The translations under genes were made by a program, and so were the position numbers. 64,000 nt of DNA, taken from positions 2,145,001 through 2,209,000 of the forward strand of contig NZ_CP107558.1 in assembly GCF_026427715.1 (NCBI RefSeq), read 5' to 3'. Source of the stretch: Methylocystis sp. MJC1. Lineage in GTDB: Bacteria > Pseudomonadota > Alphaproteobacteria > Rhizobiales > Beijerinckiaceae. Of this stretch, positions 9,323-17,606 are shown piece by piece. The notes beneath the pieces were generated by a model that worked only from the letters and a program-made list of their open reading frames with translations, was not told the DNA's origin and did no database searches. Every line of letters begins with the position of its first letter. Within the stretch, counting starts at the first letter, position 1.

Positions 9323-9802
9323 TCAACCATCTAGCCAAGCGGCCAGACCAGCAAGCGTTTGCAGGCCATACTCCACCGCGCCGAAACCGACCACCACCTG
9401 ACGCCGTTCGCGGCTTGGGTGAAGCTGGCGCAAGGTCAATACGGTCTTGCCGTCGGTCTGCTCATCGAAGGTAACCGTCATGTAGAAGCGCTCAGGGTCG
9501 TTGAGGTCCGGGGTACCATAGTCCACCACGATCAGTTCGTTGGGCACGATCTTCAAGAAGCGCATGAGGTTGGGAAAGCGCTGCTCTTGGCCCTCGAATA
9601 CGCCCACCATGTCGAAGCGCCATTCCCCTCCCTCGCGGATATCGGCCTCGTGGTTCTCGATGCTGAGGCCATCCGGGCCATACCATTGCGCCAGCGCTTC
9701 CGGATCCATCCAAGCGGCGAAAACCTTATGTCGCGGGTGCTTCAGCACCTTGACGAGCACGATCTCACGGTCGAGCGACCAGGTCTCAAACAGTTTTTCC
9801 AT
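9323..9802 (-). CDS. SRPBCC (AHSA1/START-like) domain protein
   Basis: A 159-residue single-domain protein. The AHSA1 signature is visible at the start (HPRHKVFAAWMDPEALAQWYGPDG) and in the EADIREGGEWRFDM strand. The fold has a deep hydrophobic cavity, but the ligand is unknown. It overlaps the upstream ArsR-family gene by 17 bases. This pairing, with the regulator first, is very common and suggests that the regulator controls a small stress or xenobiotic response unit. The pair lies inside the segment bounded by the att-like repeats. Confidence 0.85.
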   Translation of the reverse strand: MEKLFETWSLDREIVLVKVLKHPRHKVFAAWMDPEALAQWYGPDGLSIENHEADIREGGEWRFDMVGVFEGQEQRFPNLMRFLKIVPNELIVVDYGTPDLNDPERFYMTVTFDEQTDGKTVLTLRQLHPSRERRQVVVGFGAVEYGLQTLAGLAAWLDG

Positions 9803-10136
9803 CGTCGTTCTCTTCCGTCCTGTCCAAATAGGCTTCCAACCGGTCGAGCCGCGCGGTCCAGTGTCGACGTTCCGCTTCCATCCAATTGGCCGCCTCCTCG
9901 AAGCGCGCTCGTTCCAGTCGGCACCAGCGACTGCGTCCGCGCTTCTCGCTGGCGATCAATCCGCAATCTTCCAGCACCTTGAGATGCTGAGCGAAGGAGG
10001 GCAGCGCCATATCGAAGGGCTCCGCGAGGACGGTGACCGGCAACTCTCCCTCGGCCAGACGCGACACCACCGCCCGGCGCGTCGGGTCACTGAGAGCATG
10101 GAAGGCAAGGTCGAGTGGGGTCGAATGATAAGGCAT
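9786..10136 (-). CDS. ArsR-family winged-helix regulator
   Basis: A 116-residue protein with a winged helix-turn-helix. DPTRRAVVSRLAEGELPVTVLAEPFDMALPSFAQHLKVLEDCGLI covers helices 2-4 and the wing start follows. The metal-binding ELCVCDL motif of ArsR/SmtB sensors is absent (ELPVTVLAE), as in the regulators partnered with SRPBCC proteins. It overlaps that partner gene and is divergent from the RibD-like gene at 10244, so the 107-bp gap probably carries its operator. I found no convincing palindrome there. Confidence 0.87.
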   Translation of the reverse strand: MPYHSTPLDLAFHALSDPTRRAVVSRLAEGELPVTVLAEPFDMALPSFAQHLKVLEDCGLIASEKRGRSRWCRLERARFEEAANWMEAERRHWTARLDRLEAYLDRTEENDDGKTV

Positions 10137-10243
10137 GCGCCACGGTAAGGCGGATCGTTCACATGCGTCAACGACAATAAGGCATTTGCCTTTGTATTCC
10201 GTCTATAATAGCAAGGTATATACCTTACTATTGGGAGAGGCCA

Positions 10244-10885
10244 ATGGCAGTACGTGTCGACCTAATTATCTCGCTCGACGGTTTCGCAACGACGACGGAC
10301 CAGACACCCGAAAACCCGTTCGGCCCCGATTGGTCGCGCCTTGTTGCAGCATATGTGGCCACAAGGACGTTTCGAGAGCGCGTGCTCAAAGACACCAGCG
10401 GCCAAGGCGCCACCGGCCTCGACGATGAGTATGCGAAGGATTATTTCACCAACATTGGCGCCGAGATCATGGGGGCCGGCATGTTCGGCCTGCACAACTT
10501 TCCCGATGATCCGGACTGGAAGGGCTGGTGGGGCGACGAGCCGCCATTTCACTGCCCGGTCTTCGTCCTGACGCACACGCCGCGGCCTTCCATCGAGATG
10601 GCTGGAGGCACCACGTTCCACTTCCTCGCGGCCGACCCGGTTGATGCGCTGCAGCGCGCCGAGAAAGCCGCAAACGGCAAGGATGTTCGGATAGGCGGCG
10701 GACCAACCATGGTCCGCGCCTATCTCAAGGCTGGACTTGTGGACCGCATTCATGTCGCCATTGCTCCAATTCTGCTGGGGCGGGGCATACGCCTCTGGGA
10801 CGAGTTGCGCGGATTGGAGGCCGGCTACACCACCAAGACCGAAACGGCCGAGAGCGGGACCGTCCACCTCACGTTCCAGCGCTAG
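10244..10885 (+). CDS. Dihydrofolate reductase/RibD C-terminal-fold reductase
   Basis: A 213-residue protein. The family pattern is clear: VRVDLIISLDGFA at the N-terminus, EIMGAGMFGL in the middle, then KDVRIGGGPTMVRAYLKAGLVDRIHVAIAPILLGRGIRLWDELR, which is the NADPH-binding and C-terminal core of RibD-like reductases. Many such proteins of unknown substrate accompany ArsR/SRPBCC pairs, as here on the divergent strand. GGGAGAGG precedes the ATG by a few bases. It is not a folate enzyme by context. Confidence 0.85.
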   Translation: MAVRVDLIISLDGFATTTDQTPENPFGPDWSRLVAAYVATRTFRERVLKDTSGQGATGLDDEYAKDYFTNIGAEIMGAGMFGLHNFPDDPDWKGWWGDEPPFHCPVFVLTHTPRPSIEMAGGTTFHFLAADPVDALQRAEKAANGKDVRIGGGPTMVRAYLKAGLVDRIHVAIAPILLGRGIRLWDELRGLEAGYTTKTETAESGTVHLTFQR

Positions 10886-11090
10886 CCATCGGCCATCGAC
10901 TTACGGCGGTCATCGGCTATCCAAACTTGGCCCTTGGCTGCCTTTTTTCCGCCCTCGGACGAGGTCCAATTCTTCCTGGTTCCATAACCGTACGCAGACC
11001 GACCGTTTCCCACCAATATTCACCGGTCACCCCTGGTTCAAATTAAGAGGGCTATGGCGTAAACGTAGTTCTCCGTTTCGTCGTTCTCGG

Positions 11091-11114
11091 TCCGCCAGCT
11101 GAACCGCCGAATCG
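11091..11114 (+). repeat. Right copy of the 24-bp direct repeat (att-like)
   Basis: It differs by one base from 9102-9125, which overlaps the tRNA-Ser 3' end. It has no tRNA context of its own. To its right lies a broken NmrA-like gene end, consistent with a recombination boundary. Confidence 0.6.
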
Positions 11115-11140
11115 CCCTTCCCCGACATTCAGTGAGATAG

Positions 11141-11290
11141 CTACGCGGACAGCTCGCGGGCATGATCCTGCGCATAGGTCTCGAGCGAACGTGGCGGGGC
11201 GCCGGTCAGCGTCTCGACGTCGGGGGTGACGGGCGCAGCCCATCCCTCGCGTACGGGGTAGGCCCCTCGCCCCGCCTTCTCCGTCAGAGC
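11141..11290 (-). pseudogene. C-terminal remnant of an NmrA-like NAD(P)-binding protein
   Basis: The minus frame ending at 11141 reads PDVETLTGAPPRSLETYAQD followed by HARELSA and stop. This resembles the C-terminus of NmrA/SDR-type NAD(P)H-binding proteins (LTGxPPRxFxxxxxDHAxxF). No N-terminal part or Rossmann motif is found upstream; instead the SnoaL-like gene occupies that side. I read it as the tail of a truncated gene, with the left boundary of homology approximate. Confidence 0.4.
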
Positions 11291-11679
11291 GCCACCGCCC
11301 CGATCTGCTGCAAGACACCCAGGCGATCGACCTGAAGCCACGCACGCGTGAGCTTGCCGTCGCTTGCCTGGTAGATGGCGATCCCCTGCTGAACCGCGAC
11401 CTTGCCTGTTGCCGCGACGCCGGCCAGCGGCCCGAGGTGCGCCGCTTCGAAGCGCCAGCGCAGACACACTTTATCGCCTGCCGCGAACAGGTCCTCGAGT
11501 TCGAATCGCAGATGAGGAAAGGCCGTCACCATCCGTTCGACGGTTTGCCGGAAACCCTGCGGTCCCCGCTCGCCGTTTGCGCCAGCGAAATCGTCAGACA
11601 GATAATCCGTCAGCCGATCCAGTCGACGCGGGTTGAGACAATCCTCATAGAGGCCTTTGACAAGTTCGGACGGGGTCAT
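11284..11679 (-). CDS. SnoaL-like/NTF2-fold ester cyclase-type protein
   Basis: A 131-residue protein of the NTF2-like superfamily. Recognisable parts are the N-terminal VKGLYEDCLNPRRLDRLTDYLSDDF, the GPQGFRQTVERMVTAFPHLRFELEDLFAAGDKVCLRW core and the GKVAVQQGIAIYQASDGKLTRAWLQVD end. Members bind small hydrophobic molecules, and the substrate here is unknown. It is divergent from a MarR regulator, with two palindromes in the 81-bp gap, so it is very probably MarR-controlled. Confidence 0.85.
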   Translation of the reverse strand: MTPSELVKGLYEDCLNPRRLDRLTDYLSDDFAGANGERGPQGFRQTVERMVTAFPHLRFELEDLFAAGDKVCLRWRFEAAHLGPLAGVAATGKVAVQQGIAIYQASDGKLTRAWLQVDRLGVLQQIGAVAL

Positions 11680-11693
11680 GATACACCTCGATT

Positions 11694-11734
11694 TGACAGC
11701 ATGCTGTCACTTTCATTTTGACAGCATATTGTCA
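11694..11734. promoter_or_regulatory. Tandem palindromic operator, probable MarR binding sites
   Basis: Two 16-bp palindromes, TGACAGCATGCTGTCA (11694-11709, perfect) and TGACAGCATATTGTCA (11719-11734, near perfect), with centres 25 bp apart. They sit between the divergent SnoaL-like and MarR genes and probably overlap both promoters. Size and symmetry suit a MarR dimer at each site. Confidence 0.8.
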
Positions 11735-11760
11735 ACCTGTGGCTGGCAATTCGGAAAATC

Positions 11761-12207
11761 ATGATGCGTACGCCTCAAGGCGAAGAAATGAGCCGCCTCG
11801 TCTGGGAAATCTTGCAAACCGCCAGCCACCTGACAGACTCAGGCAACAGGCTAAGCGCGCCCTTCGGATTGACCGCCGCGCGTTGGCAGGTCATGGGCGC
11901 GATCTCTCACCAAGCCTTAACCATTGCGGAAGTCGCTCGTCGGCTGTCTCAGACGCGGCAGGGCGTCCAGCGTTTGGCCGACGAACTGGTCCGTGACGGG
12001 CTTGCAGCTTACAGCCCGAATCCGCGGCACGTCCGCGCCAAGCTGCTCGCCCCCACGTCCCGGGGCGCTACGTCGTACCGAGCGTTAATGGAGGAGCAAG
12101 CCACGTGGATGAATGCTCTGTCTGCCAATATGCAGCTCGAGGACATCGCCGCGGCGCGGGGGGTGCTGGCAACGCTCAATTCGGCCCTGGAGAACAGCCG
12201 ATCATAG
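11761..12207 (+). CDS. MarR-family transcriptional regulator
   Basis: A 148-residue winged-helix protein. The recognition region reads LTIAEVARRLSQTRQGVQRLADELVRDGLAAYSPNPRHVRAKLLAPTSRG, that is helix-turn-helix plus wing. The flanking helices, typical of MarR dimers, are also present. ATG codons at 11761 and 11764 are both possible. It is divergent from the SnoaL-like gene, and two matching palindromes in the gap suggest that it represses both itself and that gene. The ligand is unknown. Confidence 0.88.
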   Translation: MMRTPQGEEMSRLVWEILQTASHLTDSGNRLSAPFGLTAARWQVMGAISHQALTIAEVARRLSQTRQGVQRLADELVRDGLAAYSPNPRHVRAKLLAPTSRGATSYRALMEEQATWMNALSANMQLEDIAAARGVLATLNSALENSRS

Positions 12208-12283
12208 GTTGCGACAGCCCCGAAGCGTAGCCATAGTTCTCATCTGGGTCTCGCTCCCGAGACCCAAGCGCGGAGGTCTGACC

Positions 12284-12376
12284 ATGAACGAATTCGGCAA
12301 CGGCTTTCTCGTCAACGCGCTCATCGGTTTCGGACTCGCGCTGCTGATCTCTTTCGCCTTTGTCTGGTATCGCTGA
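12284..12376 (+). CDS. 30-residue single-helix membrane protein
   Basis: ATG 12284 is preceded by GGAGG (12272-12276) at a good 7-base spacing. The peptide starts MNEFGNGFLVNALIG, continues as an unbroken hydrophobic helix and ends VWYR. It is thus a one-pass small inner-membrane protein, or a leader. Its stop abuts the stop of the convergent DUF202 gene, with no base between. I do not recognise a family. The strong ribosome site and membrane-helix composition are the only evidence. Confidence 0.55.
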   Translation: MNEFGNGFLVNALIGFGLALLISFAFVWYR

Positions 12377-12760
12377 TCAGAACACGACCAGATAGGCGCT
12401 GAAAATCGCTACTCCCAGCACGAGCGCTGAAAGCGCCCATAAGGTCGAATGCGTCGCGCTCGGCCGGTGGGTCTCGTCATCTTCGAGCAGGCGCGCGGTT
12501 TGCAGCAGCCGGATGGTGGCGACGAGAATGATTGTCACGCCGGAGGCGATCAATGCGGCGCCGCCGTAGCGCCCGGTCTGGCTCGGCAGCCGGTGAAGGG
12601 CCAGAAGACCGGCGTTATTTCCCGCCCCCGCCGCCAAAGCGAGCAGGAAAAGATTGAAGCGCTCGATGACAAAGCCCAGGGCGATGACCGCGATCCCCGT
12701 GCGGACCCAGGCGAGAAACGTGCGCTCATTGGCGGCGATGTTGGCGTAATCCCGTATCAT
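12377..12760 (-). CDS. DUF202-family membrane protein
   Basis: A 127-residue protein if ATG 12760 is used. That start gives the classic DUF202 N-terminus MIRDYANIAANERTFLAWVR and has AGGAGAG upstream; the longer frame to 12877 has no support. Three membrane helices follow (GIAVIALGFVIERFNLFLL, GGAALIASGVTIILVATIRLL and a C-terminal one). The function of the family is not established. It is divergent from hflK across 130 bp and convergent with the 30-residue membrane peptide. Confidence 0.85.
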   Translation of the reverse strand: MIRDYANIAANERTFLAWVRTGIAVIALGFVIERFNLFLLALAAGAGNNAGLLALHRLPSQTGRYGGAALIASGVTIILVATIRLLQTARLLEDDETHRPSATHSTLWALSALVLGVAIFSAYLVVF

Positions 12761-12892
12761 TGGGATGCTCTCTCCTGTCTCTGCGGCGCAGGGAATCGTC
12801 CGCGATTGCCGCCACGCCAGCAAATGCCTATAACATCCCGGGCCGACGCGAAGCCGCGCCCGAGGCCACATCCACATTTATCGCGAGACAAG

Positions 12893-14032
12893 ATGCCCTG
12901 GAGCGATCAAGGCGGCCCGCGCAATCAGAACAATAGTCCTTGGGGACAACAGGGCGGGCCTTGGGGCCAGGGCTCGGGCGGCGGCGCGCAGCCGCCGGAT
13001 CTCGAGGATCTGCTGCGCCGCAGCCAGGAAGGGCTCAAGCAGTTTATGCCAGCCGGCTTCGGCGGCGGCGGCATGTTGATCCTCGTTCTCCTGACCCTGC
13101 TCGCCTGGCTGCTGTCCGGCTTCTACACGGTGGGGCCCAATGAGATCGGCCTCAATCTCGTGTTCGGCAAATATCGCGGCAAGACGCAAGCGGGCCTCAA
13201 TTACAACCTCCCTGGCCCTGTCGGCTCGGTGATCAAGCTCGCGGTGACGGACCGCAACATCACTGACGTCGGCTTCCGCGAGGAGGCGGCGCCCGAGGGG
13301 CGCCGGCGCGGCGGACAGCCAACGCGTCTCGGACCCGAGGCGCCGGAAGAAAGCCTGATGCTGACCGGCGATGAAAATATCGCCGACATCAAGTTCCGCG
13401 TCATTTGGCAGATCGACCCCTCGAAGCCCGAGGATTACGCCTTCAATCTCGCCAATCCGCACACGACGGTGAAGGCGGTCGCCGAGAGCGCCATGCGCGA
13501 GATCGTCGGCCAATCCCAGATTCAGAAAATCCTCACCGCCGACCGCAAGTTGATCGAACCCGCCTGCCAGGCGCTGATGCAGAAGCTGCTCGACGACTAT
13601 CATAGCGGCGTCATGGTGCTTCAGGTGCTCCTGCTTTCGGTCGACCCGCCGCAGCAGGTCATCGCCGCCTTCCGCGACGTGACCGCCGCGCAGCAGGATT
13701 TGCAGCGGCTCGGCAATGAGGCGGAGGCCTATGCGAATCGCGTGGTGCCAGAGGCACGCGGCGCCGCCGCCCGCATCCTGCAGGAGGCCGAGGCCTATCG
13801 CGAGCAGACGGTCGCCGAGGCGCGCGGCCAGGCCGGGCGTTTCGAGAAGATTTACGAGCAATACAAGAACGCGCCGGCGCTCACCCGCCAGCGCCTTTAC
13901 ATCGAGACCATGGAGCGTGTGCTCGGCGGCGCCGAAAAGGTAATTCTCGACGATCCCGCCAAGGGCGGCGCCTCGGTCGCGCCCTTCATGCCCCTGCCCT
14001 CCTTCGCGCCCTTTCAAGGAGGACAAAAGTGA
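12893..14032 (+). CDS. hflK: FtsH protease modulator HflK
   Basis: A 379-residue protein from ATG 12893, beginning MPWSDQGGPRNQN, the usual Gly/Asn/Gln-rich HflK head. A single membrane helix (MLILVLLTLLAWLLSGFY) follows, then an SPFH/band 7 domain facing the periplasm and a long Ala/Glu-rich coiled coil (QDLQRLGNEAEAYANRVV). HflK with HflC forms a large cage around FtsH hexamers and modulates degradation of membrane proteins. An in-frame extension back to 12449 runs antisense to the DUF202 gene and is not coding. It overlaps hflC by 4 bases. Confidence 0.95.
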   Translation: MPWSDQGGPRNQNNSPWGQQGGPWGQGSGGGAQPPDLEDLLRRSQEGLKQFMPAGFGGGGMLILVLLTLLAWLLSGFYTVGPNEIGLNLVFGKYRGKTQAGLNYNLPGPVGSVIKLAVTDRNITDVGFREEAAPEGRRRGGQPTRLGPEAPEESLMLTGDENIADIKFRVIWQIDPSKPEDYAFNLANPHTTVKAVAESAMREIVGQSQIQKILTADRKLIEPACQALMQKLLDDYHSGVMVLQVLLLSVDPPQQVIAAFRDVTAAQQDLQRLGNEAEAYANRVVPEARGAAARILQEAEAYREQTVAEARGQAGRFEKIYEQYKNAPALTRQRLYIETMERVLGGAEKVILDDPAKGGASVAPFMPLPSFAPFQGGQK

Positions 14033-14940
14033 AAAACGGCCTCCTCTTCGCCCTCGCAATCTTGGCCCTGATCGCAGTCGCCATCGCGGGCGGCGCGCTT
14101 TTCACCGTCGAGCAAACCGAGCAGGCGCTGGTGCTGCGCTTCGGCGAGCCCGTTGCGGGGCGCGGGCTCATCACCGAGCCCGGGCTGCATTTCAAGATTC
14201 CGCTGATTGAAAATGTAGTGACCTTCGACAACCGCATCCTCGATGTCGAAAGTCCCAATCTCGAAGTGCTCGCGGCCGACAATCAGCGGCTCGAAGTCGA
14301 CAGCTTCATCCGCTACCGCATCGTCGACGCGCTGAAATTCTATCAGTCGGTCAACAGCGTGCAGGGCGCCAACAACCAGCTCGGCTCGGTGCTGAACTCC
14401 GCCGTGCGCCGCGTGCTTTCGGAAGCCAATCAGCGGCAGATCGTGCGCGACGAACGCTCGGCGCTGATGGCGAAAATCAAGCAGCAAGCCGACTTGGAGG
14501 CGCGCCGGTTCGGCGTCGAGGTCGTCGACGCCCGCATTCGCCGCGTCGACCTGCCCCAGCAGATTTCAGAAAAAGTTTACGGCCGCATGCAGACCGAGCG
14601 TCAGCGCGAGGCCGCCGAATATCGCGCTCAAGGCGCCGAGCAGGCGCAGAAAATTACTGCAAAGGCGGATCGCGACGTCATCGTCCTGAAGGCCGAAGCG
14701 CAGCAGAAGGCCGATCAGACGAAAGGCGAAGGCGACGCAGAGCGCAACCGTATTTTCGCCGAAGCTTTCGGGAAAGATCCGGACTTCTTCGCCTTCTATC
14801 GCTCGATGCAGGCGTATGAAGCCGCGTTCAAGCCGGGCGAGACGCGCTTTCTCGTCAGTCCGCGTTCCGCGTTTTTCCGTTTTTTCTCCGCCCCCGAGGG
14901 AAGCGCGAGCGCCCCGTCGGAGCCGGCGCAAAAGCGATAA
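14029..14940 (+). CDS. hflC: FtsH protease modulator HflC
   Basis: A 303-residue partner of HflK. The GTG start at 14029 overlaps the hflK stop, with AAGGAGG just upstream. An N-terminal membrane helix (LLFALAILALIAVAIAGGALF) precedes the band 7 domain (TEQALVLRFGEPV through FGVEVVDARIRRVDLP) and a coiled-coil region with QREAAEYRAQGAEQAQKI. It acts with HflK and FtsH in inner-membrane protein quality control. It is followed by a DegP-like protease gene in the same direction, as in many proteobacteria. Confidence 0.95.
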   Translation: MKNGLLFALAILALIAVAIAGGALFTVEQTEQALVLRFGEPVAGRGLITEPGLHFKIPLIENVVTFDNRILDVESPNLEVLAADNQRLEVDSFIRYRIVDALKFYQSVNSVQGANNQLGSVLNSAVRRVLSEANQRQIVRDERSALMAKIKQQADLEARRFGVEVVDARIRRVDLPQQISEKVYGRMQTERQREAAEYRAQGAEQAQKITAKADRDVIVLKAEAQQKADQTKGEGDAERNRIFAEAFGKDPDFFAFYRSMQAYEAAFKPGETRFLVSPRSAFFRFFSAPEGSASAPSEPAQKR

Positions 14941-14999
14941 ACCAAGGGCGCCGGCGGCGGCGCGCCAACAAGAACAATGTCCCTCGAGGAGCAAAACGC

Positions 15000-16484
15000 A
15001 TGATCCCCGCATTTCGTCGCGCCGCTCTGGCGCTCGCGACGGCCTCTTCCCTATGGCTTGCCGGTCCGGCTCACGCCAAGGGACCTGACTCCCTCGCCGA
15101 TCTCTCGGCCCAGGTTTCCGACGCGGTCGTGAACATCTCGGCGACGCAAACGCTCGAAACCAAGCAGCGCGGCAAGGGCGGCGACGCGCCTGGGCTGCCG
15201 CCGGGCATGGGGCCGGGCGCGCCTTTCGACGATCTCTTCGAGGAATTCTTCAAGCGCCGCGGCCAGGGCATGCCTGATCTGCCGCGCCAGCGCAAATCAT
15301 CCTCGCTCGGCTCCGGCTTCGTCATCGACGCCGCCGGCATCGTGATCACCAATAATCACGTCATCGCCGACGCCAGCGAAGTGACCGTCATTTTCAACGA
15401 CGGCCAGAAGCTCAAGGCTGAAATTCTCGGCAAGGACCAGAAGGTCGACGTGGCGGTCCTGAAGGTGAAGCCGGAGAAGCCGCTGAAGGCGGTGAAATTC
15501 GGCGACAGCGACAAGGCGCGCGTCGGCGACTGGGTGCTGGCGGTCGGCAATCCCTTCGGCCTCGGCGGCTCGGTGACGGCGGGCATCGTCTCTGCCCGCA
15601 ATCGCAACATCGATAGCGGCCCCTACGACAACTACATTCAGACCGACGCCTCCATCAACAAGGGCAATTCCGGCGGCCCGCTGTTCAACATGGACGGTGA
15701 GGTGATCGGCATCAACACGGCGATTCTCTCGCCCTCCGGCGGCTCGGTCGGCATCGGTTTCGCGACCCCTGCGAACACCGTGCAGCCAGTGATCGAGCAG
15801 CTCCAGCAATATGGCGAGACGCGCCGCGGTTGGCTCGGCGTGCGCATCCAGAATGTCGACGACGCCATTGCCGAAACGCTCAACCTCGGCGCGCTGCGCG
15901 GCGCGCTGGTCGCCGGCGTGGACGACAAGGGCCCCTCGAAGCCCGCCGGAATCAAGGCCGGCGACGTGATCGTGAAATTCGACGGCAAGCCGATCAAGGA
16001 ATCGCGCGACCTGCCCAAGCTCGTCGCCGCGACGCCGGTCGGTAAGGACGTGGACCTTGTGATTGTCCGCTCCGGCAAGGAGGAGACCAAGAAGGTCAAG
16101 CTCGGTCGCTTGGAGGACGGCGAGAAAGTCGCCTCGCGCGACGGCGGCGACAAGGAAAAGCCGGAGACGAATAGCCCGGCCTCCCAGAGCGCGCTGGGGC
16201 TGGAGTTTTCGCGCCTCACTGACGACTTGCGCGCGCGCTTCCAGATCAAGGAGACGGTGAAGAACGGCGTGCTGATCACTTCCGTCGACCCGACCTCGAA
16301 CGCGGCGGAGAAGCGGCTGCAGCCCGGCGAAATCCTGCTCGAAGTCAATCAGGAGCCGGTTAGCGAGCCCTCGGACGCGGTGAAGAAGATCAAGGCGCTG
16401 AAGGACGCGGGCAAGAAGACGGCGCTGCTGATCGTGGCCAACGGCCAGGGCGACGCGCATTTCGTGGCGCTGCCGGTGGAGTAA
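15000..16484 (+). CDS. Periplasmic serine protease, DegP/MucD (Do) family
   Basis: A 494-residue protein with a Sec signal peptide (ALALATASSLWLAGPAHA). The trypsin-like domain has His in VITNNHVIADAS, Asp in KDQKVDVAVLKVK and Ser in NKGNSGGPLFN. Two PDZ domains follow (RRGWLGVRIQ to about residue 375, and LGLEFSRLTDDLRARF to the end), the usual Do-family layout. It degrades or refolds misfolded envelope proteins. The ribosome site GAGGAG is close to ATG 15000. It is downstream of hflKC, which suggests one envelope quality-control operon. Confidence 0.94.
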   Translation: MIPAFRRAALALATASSLWLAGPAHAKGPDSLADLSAQVSDAVVNISATQTLETKQRGKGGDAPGLPPGMGPGAPFDDLFEEFFKRRGQGMPDLPRQRKSSSLGSGFVIDAAGIVITNNHVIADASEVTVIFNDGQKLKAEILGKDQKVDVAVLKVKPEKPLKAVKFGDSDKARVGDWVLAVGNPFGLGGSVTAGIVSARNRNIDSGPYDNYIQTDASINKGNSGGPLFNMDGEVIGINTAILSPSGGSVGIGFATPANTVQPVIEQLQQYGETRRGWLGVRIQNVDDAIAETLNLGALRGALVAGVDDKGPSKPAGIKAGDVIVKFDGKPIKESRDLPKLVAATPVGKDVDLVIVRSGKEETKKVKLGRLEDGEKVASRDGGDKEKPETNSPASQSALGLEFSRLTDDLRARFQIKETVKNGVLITSVDPTSNAAEKRLQPGEILLEVNQEPVSEPSDAVKKIKALKDAGKKTALLIVANGQGDAHFVALPVE

Positions 16485-16496
16485 GGCTCGGCAGCC

Positions 16497-16661
16497 CACA
16501 TCCGACCCTCGCTGACTCGAGGGCCACCTTCTCCCGCAAGCGGGAGAAGGAGGGGACCCCGAGGCTTCGGGAACTTTGGAGCTCATCTCGAATGAGCCAA
16601 CGCGACTCCTTCTCCCGCCTGCGGGAGAAGGTGGCCCCGCGAAGCGGGGTCGGATGAGGGC
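16497..16661. repeat. Palindromic intergenic repeat, family B copy 1
   Basis: About 165 bp. The ends are inverted copies (CATCCGACCC...GGGTCGGATG) and the inner arms carry CCTTCTCCCGC-AAGCGGGAGAAGG hairpins. Copies at 43248-43399 and 43759-43928 share the same order of motifs. It lies between the convergent degP and serB genes and could fold into a long hairpin in either transcript. Confidence 0.85.
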
Positions 16662-16667
16662 GGACAC

Positions 16668-17597
16668 TCACTCTCTAAATTGGTTTTTCCGGTAGCCCTG
16701 CGCATAAAGCAGCGCCGTCAGATCCGCGCAGTCGATCCGAGCCGCCGCGATTTCAGCGACCTTCGGCTTGGCGTGATAAGCGACGCCGAGCCCCGCCTCC
16801 TGCAACATATCGAGATCATTGGCGCCGTCGCCGATCGCGAGCGTCGCCGCAGGGGCCAGTCCGAGCCGCTCGCGCAAGCCGACAAGCGCGGCGCGCTTGC
16901 CTTCCCTGCCCTGCACCGGCTCCATGACAACGCCTGTCAAGGCGCGCCCGACAATCTCCAGCCGGTTGGCGAAAGTCTCGTCGAAGCCGATGCGTGCGGC
17001 GACCGGCGTCGTGAATTGCGTAAAGCCGCCGGTGACGAGCGCCGTATGCGAGCCGTGCGCGCGCATGGTCTGCACGAGGGCGCGAGCGCCCGGCGTGAGC
17101 GTTATGCGGGCGACGATCGTCTCGATCTCATCGAGCGTCACGCCGGCCAGCAGCGCGACGCGCTCCTTCAACGCCGCCTGAAAATTGAGCTCGCCCGCCA
17201 TGGCGCGCTCGGTGATGGCGGAGATGCGGTCACGAATGCCGATGAGCCCGGCAAGCTCGTCGATGCATTCCTGCTCGATCATGGTCGAGTCCATGTCGGC
17301 GACGAGGAGGCGCTTGCGACGGCCTTCGACCGGCTGTACGACAACGTCGATCGCCTCCCCGGCGAGCGCGGCATGCAAGCGGGCGCGCACAGCATCTTGG
17401 TCTCGCACGTCGAAGAAAACGTCGGCGGCGATGTCGGGCGCGAGCCAATCCAGCGGCGGATGGCCTAGTCCGACTTCGCGCAAGGCGCGCCAGACGGCCG
17501 CCTCGGTTAGCGCGGCCTCACTCCCGGCGATCAAGGTTGCGACAAGCTTTTCCGGGCTCGCCTCGCCTTCCCCGTGCCGGCTACGGGAGTCACTCAT
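16668..17597 (-). CDS. serB: Phosphoserine phosphatase SerB
   Basis: A 309-residue HAD-family enzyme. The nucleophile motif is VADMDSTMIEQECIDELA and the C-terminal motif is AIGDGANDLDMLQEAGLGVAYHAKP, both typical of SerB; LVTGGFTQF is motif II. The N-terminal 100 residues form an ACT-like regulatory region. It hydrolyses phosphoserine in the last step of serine synthesis. I use ATG 17597. The 13 further N-terminal residues possible in the frame come from a palindromic repeat and are not conserved. Confidence 0.93.
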   Translation of the reverse strand: MSDSRSRHGEGEASPEKLVATLIAGSEAALTEAAVWRALREVGLGHPPLDWLAPDIAADVFFDVRDQDAVRARLHAALAGEAIDVVVQPVEGRRKRLLVADMDSTMIEQECIDELAGLIGIRDRISAITERAMAGELNFQAALKERVALLAGVTLDEIETIVARITLTPGARALVQTMRAHGSHTALVTGGFTQFTTPVAARIGFDETFANRLEIVGRALTGVVMEPVQGREGKRAALVGLRERLGLAPAATLAIGDGANDLDMLQEAGLGVAYHAKPKVAEIAAARIDCADLTALLYAQGYRKNQFRE

Positions 17598-17606
17598 CTC
17601 GGAGCC

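Noticed and set aside
15297..16667. Minus-strand frame of 456 codons
   Set aside because: Antisense to the DegP-like gene and running into a palindromic repeat.
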